From contig JAMWFC010000109.1 in NCBI GenBank assembly GCA_027475525.1, positions 496,001-560,000 on the forward strand: 64,000 nt of DNA, written 5' to 3'. Under the pieces are notes generated by a model that was not told the DNA's origin, did not search any database, and was given only the letters and a program-made list of their open reading frames with translations. This DNA comes from Macrolepiota albuminosa. Lineage: Eukaryota; Basidiomycota; Agaricomycetes; Agaricales; Agaricaceae. Each line of letters opens with the position of its first letter. The stretch's first letter is position 1. Position numbers and translations under genes: made by a program. This document shows positions 10,153-20,469 of this stretch, one piece after another.

Positions 10153-13100
10153 ATGCTCCGCCAATGAAAAACGACCAAGGGAAAGTTCAAGATCTTTGGT
10201 GGAGAGTCTTCAAATTCTGTACAAACACTCAGTCGGTCAGGCTTACGTGCATTCCGAGTGCGTCAGAACAAGGAACTACGAGAACGTCAGGAAGGTGCGT
10301 AATGTTCTCTGTATTTTGTTGTCTGAAGTATTCACTAAAAACATTAGCACGGGACGAAAAATGGCAAAAATTACTCGATGAACTTCAAGACATTCCCAAA
10401 GACAATAGTCAAGACCAAGACAATACAGACTGGGTCGACATCAACGCTGTCATGAATGGCCAGGACTCAATCAATCTGAGTCATGCGGGTGGAGAATTTC
10501 AAGAGCTTCTTGAAGAGGAGCTACGGCCACGAAGAAGACAAAAAGACTACCGTGCCCGTCGGGATGTGATTATCCGTCGAAACCTTGGGTTTACCACTCA
10601 ATTGAATGCGATGGTTGATGCATATTTGAGATGGAGTAAAGCATGCGGAGTGTCAGGAGAGGCGCTTGCAGCTCCCTTGAGTGAAAGTGCAGTAATTCAG
10701 GAGACACGGGTTATTCAGGTTGTTGACTTATTTGGTGAGTTATACACTCTTTATATATGGTTATAACCTTCTGATGTCTGTCAGAAACTTATCCTCTAGA
10801 TATACCCATGCTTCAGGGAAGCGAGACAATTGCTGCCTCTCTGATTGAACGCAGCCTCATCCCTGCAGCTCCATATCATCCCGACATTGCGTTTGCCATA
10901 CGAGCTATTGAATTATATCGCACCGCTCATCTTCGATGCCCTCATCTGACTATTCAACCATTTGTCAAAAGCTTATGCGACTTACATGGCGCTCCATTTA
11001 AACCATATCTCAGTAAACAATTCTCAATTGCATATGATGTTTACTTGTCAATTCGTGAAGAAACAGAGAAACGTGTCCAAGCTGCTCTTGAACGGAATAC
11101 ACCCAAGTGGAGGCTCCACCACGCATGTCCTGCATGTACTTACAAGCTAAAGGGCGAAAAACCGTTGATCTTTGATATTTTGATAACAATGGATGGAAAT
11201 GATTCACTGAAGCGTGTTATTCGTCGAGGGCCAGCTACTGAAGATGAAAATGGGGAATTAACAGCTGGAGCATCAAAGGAGTTGTGGGATAATCGTGTGA
11301 TAGATGGAGATTATTATCTGAGTAGGGAGATAGTAGATGAATGGTCTAAAGGCATCCTTCAAGAGATGTTGCCAACAGGGAATAGTGCGGTAAGTCATTT
11401 ACCTTTTCATGTTTATATTATACTCACTATTCAATACAGAATGAAGGCACAACAGGATCAGAATCAAATCCTTGCGGAGAACAATGGAAAAATATGATTG
11501 ATGAGCTAACTGCGCGCATGTGGGGAATTTTTGATGAGACTGGCATCTTCTTAGTTCTCTGCCGTCATGGCTTTGTTCTTCTCATTGCTGATATGGTTCA
11601 GAGTGGTGAACTGTGAGTATACGTGACTCTTCTCCATTATTTTACTCATTTGAAGTCTTGTTAAAGTGCCAAATACCCTTTGGCTATGGTTAATGAACTT
11701 TTAGATGTCTTTGGCATGCGAATTGGTGGTGGCTACGATATTGGATGTAAATTTGGCACAACACTTGCTAAAAGCCCCCTTGGATCTCGTGCATCTGAAC
11801 TTCAATACAAGTCACTCGTTGGAAGCTTTCATGGACATGCTCATAACCGACGTTGTCAACTTGCATTCCTTCTGAACTTCAATACAAGTCACTCGTTGGA
11901 AGCTTTCATGGACATGCTCATAACCGACGTTGTCAACTTGCATTCCTTGCGAAGTATGTCGAAGGTCTTGGGCTTGAAGACCTCGAAGGATGTGAACGTT
12001 TCTTTTCCAAATCCAATGCTCTTGCGCCGTCAGTGCGATATGCAAGTATTTTTCACCGAAAACAGAGCATACAGGAATATGTGAAGCATATGGATAGACA
12101 GGATACTTATCAAAATCTTAGTACGTTCTCTTTTTGTTTACTCTCTTCTCCGATTTATATAACTTCAGGTACTTTTCTCATTAATAACTACAAACAAGCA
12201 TTGAAGCTGATCAATGGTCAATCGGCATTAGAGAAGCAGATGCGAGATCAAGGTATTGAAAGTTTTGATACATTCAAGCAATGGCTAGTGGAGGAAAAGG
12301 CGTATCTTGAGGGATTATCTCGGGAGCCGATCAAAGAAACATTGCAGATGGAGTATTACCAGAAGTTGGTGAACTTGGAGGCTAGCCAGAAAAAGCTGGA
12401 TGAAGCGCAATCGAAGTGGCTTGTTATCACACCAGAGACGCACAATACACGAGACTATACATGGTCTATAGAGACTCAACAGCGCAATCGAAGTGGCTTG
12501 TTATCACACCAGAGACGCACAATACACGAGACTATACATGGTCTATAGAGACTCAACGTCGACATGCTCTTGAAACGCATGAAAAAGACCTCAAGATTGT
12601 TCAAGGCCTTGAATTAAAACTGGGCATTACGACACGGTGGACTCAAATATGCTCTGAGTGGAGGAATGCTGCTGAGATGTCAGCCAAACGTCGTTATCAG
12701 CAATGTCTCGATAATTTAGAGGCATTGGTTGTGTCGAGGATGTTTGAATTGACGAAGATGAATATGTCACAGTTGGATATGTTTGAGGTTTTTACAATTT
12801 ACATTACAGTAACTAACATTAATATAAAATAGGATACAAGTTATGAAAACACATTGGTACTGCTCTTAAGGCTCGATCACAGGCTATACGAAATGCGCTT
12901 GACATGTACAACATAGCTGCTCGTGCTCTTTCTCCACCATGTCCCGAGCTTTCATGGGACCTTGTTGTGGAGTACGCTTTTCTTGCGGACTTTGATCTAT
13001 TATCCGATACACGGAAAGATATATGTGAACGTGCTTGGGCCACACCTGCTGCTCGCATAATGATGGACGAATACTTTAAAATCGAGCAAGCCCATGAAGA

Positions 13101-13595
13101 AATTAATCGGCTCAACATTGAAATTCAGCGACTTGTCACCTACATGCATGATGAAGAAATGTATCTGAAAGAAAGGGAGGAAGTTACTGCTGCTAAAGAT
13201 AGTGTACTTGCTCATCAACTTCATCTGCGTCGTGAACGTCTTCATCAGTTCAACAAGCTTCACATGCGCCTAAAGATAGTGTACTTGCTCATCAACTTCA
13301 TCTGCGTCGTGAACGTCTTCATCAGTTCAACAAGCTTCACATGCGCCGTCTTCGCAAGCTTGCCACTTTTCCAGATTTCACAGGATCTATCATTCCAGGT
13401 ATCAGAGCTAATTGTGAATTTAGTATAAACGCAATGGATGTGGACAAAGATGGCACTCATGATATTGAGGAAAAGGCCAAAGATGATACAAAAGAGGTGG
13501 AAAGTAATGAGGAGGAGGATAGCAGTGATGACGACGATGATGCTCAGCTAGCAGAAGATGTGAACAAGGTTATTCAAATCTCTTCCGATCTTTAG
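10153..13595 (+). CDS. KDZ transposase (RNase H-fold, Zisupton/Kyakuja-like)
   Basis: This is the transposase expected to mobilise the element. Family motifs in order: FGGESSNSV, LRAFRVRQNKELRERQ, CPACTYKL followed by MDGNDSLKR, RHGFVL, GGYDIGCKFG, GSFHGHAHNRRCQ, EGLGLEDLEGCERFFSKSN, a coiled-coil-rich C-terminal half, and an acidic tail EEEDSSDDDDD. Introns fit at 10295-10347, 10735-10784, 11390-11439, 11613-11666 and 12121-12168, and approximately at 12788-12832. Three 77-bp duplications (11794, 12404, 13193) each shift frame, and removing one copy of each restores it. Independent damage: TGA at 10165-10167 just after the first ATG, TGA at 12844-12846 where the family has Arg, and a one-base phase problem at the last intron. 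The present copy looks inactive even after allowing for assembly error. Confidence 0.92.
11794..11947. repeat. Exact 77-bp tandem duplication D
   Basis: 11794-11870 equals 11871-11947. It falls in the GSFHGHAHNRRCQ region of the KDZ transposase and shifts the frame. Confidence 0.97.
12404..12557. repeat. Exact 77-bp tandem duplication E
   Basis: 12404-12480 equals 12481-12557. It lies in the coiled-coil part of the KDZ transposase; the frame downstream resumes if one copy is dropped. Confidence 0.97.
13193..13346. repeat. Exact 77-bp tandem duplication F
   Basis: 13193-13269 equals 13270-13346. It lies near the C-terminus of the KDZ transposase and shifts the frame before the acidic tail. 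Confidence 0.97.
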
Positions 13596-13671
13596 TTCAG
13601 AGCTTTTCTTTTCAACTGTAAAGTATTATATATTATCAGTTGATACTAGTAATACAAGTCCTTTTTTCTAA

Positions 13672-14164
13672 AGTTTTCTGGTGAAATTTGAAGGGGAATG
13701 TGTTCTCATCGTGTGCAACGATGAGCAAAGGGCGGGATCAGCGGGCGGCGTTATATCCGGGCAGCTCCGATGAGGACCCAACGTGATATCATCAGTGATG
13801 CAGTGTTTTCAACATCTACAACGTGCCTCGGCACTCACCGGCAGGAGTCCCGGTTTTTTTCCGAAGATTTCCGGTGGAATTTGAAGGGGAATGTGTTCTC
13901 ATCGTGTGCAACGATGAGCAAAAGGGCGGGAGCAGCGGGCGGCGTTATATCTGACGAGGACCCGACGTGATATCGGTGATGCAGTGTTTCCGATGTCTAC
14001 AACGTGTCTCGGCACTTCCGAGTCAACAGTCTCAAATAAAAGTCCGAGAAATATCATGGTATTATCAGAGGAAGCGTGTAGTTAAGAAAAACACACCTAA
14101 CTAGGCGTGGAATACTGATTATATTCCATGCCTAATTAGGCCCGATAAGCGGTAGCCACAGGTG
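13672..14164 (-). repeat. KDZ right terminal inverted repeat
   Basis: Reverse complement of the left end, with about two of the ~185-bp subterminal units against four to five on the left. The outermost ~90 bp match the left end except for one transition (ggcgtg/ggtgtg). Confidence 0.93.
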
Positions 14165-14172
14165 GTCTTAAG

Positions 14173-17100
14173 TACTGTTCAATTTCCTGATTGATTCTTT
14201 CGGTCTGGCCATCAGTTTGTGCGTGGTGTGACGTTGATAAATTATGTTTGATTCCCATAGATCTTTTGTGAACGCGGAGGCAAATTGCGGCCTCCTGTCG
14301 CTAATTACAGTGTGCGGTAATCCCTCGTGATGCCAGACCTGATCACGGAACAATCGTGCCGCCCCCTTGGAGTCAATTTCCTTATTGCAAGGGATCATAA
14401 ATATCCGTTTACTAAACCGATCGACAACTACCATAATCGCGTCATACCCCATCGAATTTGGTAGGCCCGTGATAAAGTCGGTAGAAATAATTTGGAAAGG
14501 GTATTCGGGGATAGTGTTTGGGAATAAGAAGCCTCTCGGTTTCTGTGGGAATATCTTTGTTTGCTGGCACTTCCTGCAGCCGTCTACGTATTTGTTCATG
14601 TAGTCAGTCAACTTAGACCACCAATAGTTCCTTAGAATCAGCTCTTTTGTCTTATTTCTACCTGGGTGTCCTGCTACCGTGGAATTATGATATAATTCAA
14701 TGATTTTTCTTTTTATCTCGTCATCTTTAACTACTATGAGTCCATTCCTGAACGTAAGTCCCCCACTTTTTTCCCATACTGCATTTTTATCATTTTCGTT
14801 GATCGAAATTTCTCCCTTGTTTTTTATTAGTTCTACTATTTCATCTCCCTCGGTGGTTACTGTTACTGCGCTACGGATGTACAACATAGATATATGCTCC
14901 GGTGATATAAGGGTGACGTCTTTGTTGTCATTTTCTACCCCCTGTTTATGGTCCGGTCTCCTTGACAAGGCATCTGGTTTTAACGTGGTTTTTCCCGGTT
15001 TATGTTTCAGTGTGTATTCATAATCGGCAAGTAATGCCGACCATTGAGCTTGTTGCCTGTTTAATTTTTGCACAGTTAAAAAGTATTCAAGATTTTTATG
15101 ATCCGTTCATATTTCCAGTGTATGTTTACTTCCTTGAACTAGGTGCCTCCATTCTTCTAATGCCCTGATGATTGCTAACATTTCCTTATCATGTACTTCA
15201 TAGTTTCTTTCAGTAGCCAAAAAGCCTTTGGAATAATATGCAATAGGGTGCCATTCTCTATTTATATTTTGTGACAACACTGCTCCTGAAGCATAATCGG
15301 AAGCATCAGCTTCGATTTTAAATGGATCGTTATCGGTGGCAAGGGATAATACAGGGGATGAAGTCAGTTTCTTTCAAGGTGCAAAATGCCGTTTCACATG
15401 TCATAGGCCACTGAAATTTATTGCTCTTCCTCGTGATATGGTACAATGGTTGTGCAATTGACGCAAATCCCTCAATGAACTTCCTATAAAAGTTGCAAAA
15501 GCCAAAAAAAGATTGAGTTTGCTTGATGGTGTGTGGAGCAGGCCAGTCTTGGATCGCTGATAGTTTCGCAGGGTCCATTGCTACTTTTCCATCTCCGATA
15601 ATGACTCCTAAGTACTCAATTTCTGTCTTCTCAAATTCGCATTTTTCAGGTTTCAGATATAATTTGTTCCGATCAAGAATTTTGAGGATTTCAAGTACTA
15701 CTTTTCAATGTTCCAACAATGTCTTGGTATAAACCAGTATGTCATCCATATATACCATGACAATGCCACGAAGTATGAGGTCTTTTAATAGATTGTTCAT
15801 CATTGTTTGAAATGTTGCCGAGGAGTTGCATAAACTAAAAAACATCACAGTTGGTTCGAACAATCCTCGATTAGTAGGAAAGGCCGCTTTGTGTTCATCT
15901 CCCTCTTTAATTCTAATATTGTTGAAACCCCAGCATACATCCATTTTCGAAAAAAACTTTGCGTAACGTAGTTTGCCAATAATTTCTGAGATAAGAGGTA
16001 ATGGGTACGCATTCTTCACAGTTACAGAATTCAGTTTTCGGTAATCTTGTACAGGTCTCAATTTTCCATCCTTTTTTTTAACAAAAAAGAACCCTGATCC
16101 CTATGGTGACTTCGATTCTCTGATCCTTCCGCTTTTCAAATTGTCCTTCAAGAATTCATCTAATTCTATTTGTTCACGGAGGCTAAGTGGATATATCTTT
16201 GATGCCTTGGCAGGGACTACTTCTGGGCTGATATCTATGGCGTGATCCCATGGTCGTCGCGGAGGCAATTCATCAAAGCCATTTTTTCAAATACCACTTT
16301 ATAAGGTTCGTAATATTGTTCCAGTATCATTTCTTTGATTGACCTTTTCTGTGCCCGTTCACTTTCACGCTTGGCAATTCTTTGTGATATGTTTGTCATT
16401 GCATTAATTCGGAGTGCCACTGATGCTGGCATCCGGCTTTTCTCAAAGAAGAGTGCATCAAAGATGCTGACCTCCAGATTGAAAAATCGTACATATTGGT
16501 GATTTTCCTTTATCCACCTGAACTTGTTGTCTTTGTCTAATTTTACTTCCTGTTCACCTACTACTTCCTCCGGTTTATTTGTTTTTGATTGTTTTGTGTG
16601 TTTTCGTTTCTTTGCTTCCTCTCTAAGCTTCTCTATCCTCCCTTGGCCACACGAACTCGGGCAACGATTCAAGACTACTTCTCCTGTATTCCAATTGATA
16701 TCTGGGTTATGCTTTTTGAGCCAGTTAAGACCTATGATAATGTCAGACTTTTCTATATTTGCAATGTAAAAGCAAACCTTTTCGGAATGATTTTTATATC
16801 TCATGGTTAAAGGGGTATACTCGGTTATTGATCCGTTTGTGTTCCGAGTCCCATCAACGTTGAACACGGGTATGCTTTGTGGTAGTTTTACAATGGGTAA
16901 GTTATTCTTCCAAACAAAGTCTCTATTGATAAACATGTTTGTCGCGCCGGAGTCTAACAGTCCTTCAACCCCCAAGGCCTCCCGGTTGTCTAACCTTTGA
17001 AGTTCTACTTTTATTGTCACAGATGTCCGCTCTCCCACAGTTGTTCCTATCGTCATTACTCTGTGTTGATCCTCAGCCTCAAATTCTGATTTTTGTATAA

Positions 17101-17173
17101 AATATTCTTGTTGACTACATATAGAAATAATTGAATTTATATTTAGATCAAAATTGTTGGTCAGCCCTGCCAT
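14173..17173 (-). pseudogene. Gypsy Pol: protease, reverse transcriptase, RNase H, integrase core
   Basis: Read on the minus strand from 17173 downward. Protease: GVEGLLDSGATNMFINRD with the Asp-Ser-Gly active site. Reverse transcriptase (about 16060-15580): [10 protein letters not shown] and the catalytic [10 protein letters not shown]. RNase H follows, with TTLKPDALSR closing it. Integrase: the His-Cys zinc segment GHPGRNKTKEL...CRKCQQTK, core DFITGLPNS and VVVDRFSK, the second Asp in VISDRRPQFAS (family usually has Gly where Arg stands), and the catalytic Glu in TERINQE directly before the KDZ insertion. At least three frame breaks occur in RT/RNase H (near 15700, 15330 and 15080). This part is dead, and its last ~265 codons lie at 2589-3403. 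Confidence 0.93.
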
Positions 17174-17193
17174 TTGGCCACCTGGTGGGCTGT

Positions 17194-18249
17194 TTAAAAA
17201 CCCTGCTCACGAAGTTGTGCCGCAACAGCTTTCTTCATTTCATCAGTCATCTCCCCAACCTCCACTACCTTGATCACTTTTGGTGAGCGACAGTTTGGGG
17301 CAATGTGACCAACTTTGTTGCAATTATAGCAAGTAGGAGGTCTCCATTTATGCATTCCATCAATATCCATGGCATCAGTGGCTGATGATGTAGTACTGTT
17401 GGCATTGGTGTTGGTTGCAGAAGTCTGGGTTCGAGTCTGATCCACTGCAGATGTTTGAAAATTCCTGCCTTCTTTCATTCTCCGCCACTCCTCTTCCACT
17501 CTGCCTGCTGTCACTCTTGACTGTTTCCACTGTCTGTTGAGCAATTTGGCCGTATCTTGCCATTCTTGTAAACTGCTTGGAAGAGGATCACATTGATAAA
17601 TTTTCATGAGTAAGTTCTTTTCCAGGCCAAGTTTATAGTGGTCAAGGAGGGCTGCTTTGTTCCATTGTGTGTCATTCTTCAAATTGTTAAATTTTGTATT
17701 ATATTTGTCAGCTTGTTTGTTTGCCATCATAAGTGTTCAAATTTTTGATGCAGCTGTCTCCTGAGGTGTGCAGTCCCCGAAGTGATCTTTAAAAGCTCTT
17801 TGAAACTGAACCCAGGTAACCAGTGCTCCATCTCGTTCATCTTGTATGAGTTCTAACTGGTTTTCTGCCCATTTACTAGCTTTGTCTCCTTTCATCAACG
17901 CTAAATTGGTGGCTATTTTAACTTCATCGCATGAAATTTCAGCTTGTGCAAAGTACTGATTACAAGCACGCAAGAAGTAAGCAGCTTTATCTCTAGTACC
18001 CTTGAATTCATCAGGGAGTGGGACAGATCTCGGATTTATAGCGACCCTGATTTGTAGTTGTTGAAAAGTGCTGGAGGGCTGGGCAGAAGCAAATTCGGTA
18101 GTAGCTGCTGCCAACTGGGCTACAGATTGCGCTGTAGCATCAAGGTTTGTGGCTGTGTTGCTCCATGCAGGAATGAGGCTGTTTATTGCTTTGAGAATAG
18201 ATGTAATTCCCACATGGAGAATATTAATCTGTTCATTGGAGTTGGACAT
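17194..18249 (-). pseudogene. Gypsy Gag with CCHC zinc knuckle
   Basis: Gag starts at ATG 18249 (MSNSNEQINI) and shows the capsid-like VPLPDEFKGTRDKAAYFL and GDKASKWAENQL segments. It breaks near 17735, where the frame ends and resumes one frame over. The second part ends with a CYNCNKVGHIAPNC zinc knuckle (about 17340-17300), used in RNA packaging. The break and the separate protease frame suggest decay, though a programmed shift between Gag and Pol existed in many relatives. Confidence 0.9.
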
Positions 18250-18781
18250 GGTGGTAGAAATATGCTGTTACACATGTGCAAGTGAGGACTCTACCCAATC
18301 AGCCGACTGGGTGCCTTTGGACAGCACGTGAAGGAAGCTGTCAAAATCTTCTTTGGCCACGAGCGACATGCGTTCACGCCGATAAACCAGAGAGCAGTTG
18401 TTAAATACCCAGGCTCAACGGAGTGACTACCGCCTATTGCACTGGTGTAGAAAAGACTGGCCCACTTAAGAACACAGGCCCAACCGTTCAACTCTGGAGG
18501 GTGCCTCGGAGCAGCCTTTTTGTACATACTAACTAGGGTTCCTCGCTATTTACTGACTACCGTTAGCAGTACCAGCAAACGGCAATGAGGATAATAAAGA
18601 AGTAAATGCACTTGGGCCTGATGTGTACGCAGTTAGCGTAGAGGGCGAGCAAGAGTTAAGAAAAAGTAAGAGTTGAGGTAAGGTAGTTGTCGGTTGTTGG
18701 AGATGGTGAGGGGGAAACAGCAAGGACGACGCTTGCTATGATGAGCTAGGGACCTTGGCTGAGTGAGGAACTTTGATATAA
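18250..18781 (-). other. Gypsy 5' untranslated leader
   Basis: Sequence between the 5' LTR (18782-19041) and the Gag start. The primer site should lie at its upper end (reading TATATCAAAGTT on the minus strand), but I cannot assign the tRNA. No gene seen. Confidence 0.55.
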
Positions 18782-19041
18782 TGTCAGGATTTGACTTAAT
18801 AAAATCAAATCAAGAAACCAACAATATCAAAGTTAAGTCTACTTGTCGAATACATGACTTTTTATATACTAATCTAAAGTGGCTAAAGTAATTCATGTTT
18901 TCTAAGAATAAAGAATAAGATGATAGTCCTTTGAGCATCCGTAAATAAAATAGGGATATAAACGAGAGTCTATGAATAACAATATGAGACAGGGATACGA
19001 AATAGGGATTTAGCTAATTACGTGCTATTGAACTCCTGACA
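18782..19041 (-). repeat. Gypsy 5' LTR (minus-strand element)
   Basis: 260 bp, same ends as the partner at 2318-2577. In 14 of the 15 differences this copy has T or A where the partner has C or G. Confidence 0.93.
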
Positions 19042-19129
19042 ACAACAACAAACCCTTCATTGAGAGGATGGAATTGAAGTTAACAAGGAATGGGGGATAC
19101 TTAGCGAGAGGATCAGGATGATGGGTATG

Positions 19130-20235
19130 GTGCACCATACGTATCAGGTAGGATTTCGTTTCACAAGTGTTGACTACCCTCCAGGGTGCTCAAAGAAGCT
19201 GAGCGGATCAGTAATTTTGGGGCATGACATCTGGCACTCCGTTACATTCAAAATGAGCATTATAACCTACCAGTAGTAACTTATTATTTTGACCTGCTTA
19301 GGAAGCACGTAAGACTGGCGCATGTGACCAGCACATGTGATTCAGGATCTCCCAGGCACATGATCAGGTTTAGTGTCAGAAAGCCACCCTAAAGTTGAGG
19401 GGCTGCTTAAATATACGTTGCTTGCTTACCAAGTTCTTTTGTTTGTTCTTCCACCATCCAAGTAATTGCACATGAGATCAGGTCATATGCTTAGCACATG
19501 TGACCCAGGATTTGCTGGGCACATGATTTGTAAGTTTCCCTACCATACTTACTAATATATCACTACTGGTGTGTCTTTAGCTAGTACTTCTAGCATAGGT
19601 GGATGGCAACATAGTAATATAGTAATATATGCACGTGAGACCAATCTATGTCATCAGTTCATGTGTGACTTGGGATTTGCTGGCCATGTGATCTCGTAAG
19701 TTTTCCCATCATACTCACAGTTGCACGTGAAACTAATACATGTGATTAGCACATGTGATTTGGGATCTCCCAGGCACATAATCAGATTTAGTGTCAGAAA
19801 GCCACCCTAAAGTTGAGAGGCTGCTTAAATTACATCGCGTGCTTATTAAGTCTTTTCATTTGTTCTCCTACTATCCAAGTAATTGCATGTGAGATTAGGT
19901 CACATGTTTAGCACATGTAACCTGGGATTTGCCAGGCACATGATTCATAAGTTTTCCTATCATACTTACCAATAGATGCATATAAGAGCAATCCATGTCA
20001 TCAAATAGATGCACGTGAGACCAATCTATTATCAGTTCATGTGACTTGGGATTTGCTGGCCACATGATTTCATAAGTTTTCCATCATACTCACAGTTGCA
20101 TGTGAAATTAATACATGTGATTAGCACATGTGACTTGGAATTTGCTGGGCATATGATCAGGTTTCAGTGTTAGAAAGCCGTCCTAAAGTTGAGGGGCTGC
20201 TTAAATATACATTACTTGCACCAAGTTTGTCATAT
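19130..20235 (+). repeat. Left inverted end built of ~400-bp tandem units
   Basis: A block reading agaaagcc(a/g)(c/t)cctaaagttga then ggctgcttaaat recurs at about 19380, 19795 and 20172. Each block is surrounded by repeated acatgtga and gggcacatgat-type motifs. The same blocks occur reversed at the right end. Confidence 0.85.
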
Positions 20236-20469
20236 GTTTTTCTGTCATGCCCTATCTTAATACTAGTAATTAGTCATTGTATTGATACGTTTCGATAGTT
20301 AGATTGTTAGAATTGACTTTTGACTTGAACGATTTCTTGCGTTTTTCAACTTTGGTGGCAAAATATATCTTGTATTGAAGATAAAAATAAAGATGTGCAT
20401 CAAAAGAAGAAAGTTAGGCATGAGGTATGTTTTAAAGTATCGAACTAGGGCTGACTGACTGATACACTA

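Larger units (their letters stand above)
3412..14164. mobile_element. KDZ-type DNA transposon carrying a TET/JBP-like gene
   Basis: A 10,753-bp insert in the gypsy integrase. Both ends read CACCTGTGGCTACCGCTT inward and are flanked by the 8-bp duplication gtcttaag (3404-3411, 14165-14172). An 8-bp duplication, long terminal inverted repeats and a KDZ transposase gene (10153-13595) identify a Kyakuja-Dileera-Zisupton element. Such elements in basidiomycetes are known to carry TET/JBP dioxygenase genes, and one lies divergently at 8199-9968. Other cargo is an unknown conserved gene (4607-6275, minus) and a double viroplasmin-domain gene (6483-7696, plus). The outer ~90 bp of the two ends differ at only one site I could see, so the insertion is much younger than its gypsy host. 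Confidence 0.95.
2318..19041 (-). mobile_element. Ty3/gypsy LTR retrotransposon, split by a KDZ transposon
   Basis: Two 260-bp LTRs (2318-2577 and 18782-19041) begin TGTCAGG and end CCTGACA, and are flanked by the 5-bp target duplication acaac (2313-2317, 19042-19046). Between them on the minus strand lie, in order, Gag with a CCHC knuckle, protease, reverse transcriptase, RNase H and integrase with a C-terminal chromodomain-like region. This is the Ty3/gypsy order. The integrase is cut at 14165/3411 by the KDZ element; without that insert the element is about 6 kb. Several stops and frame breaks make it inactive. The LTRs differ at 15 sites, so the insertion is old. Confidence 0.95.

Noticed and set aside
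19130..20235. Regularly spaced repeats that might suggest a CRISPR-like array
   Set aside because: Units of ~400 bp, diverged and mirrored at the other end of a transposon in a fungal genome; they are subterminal repeats.
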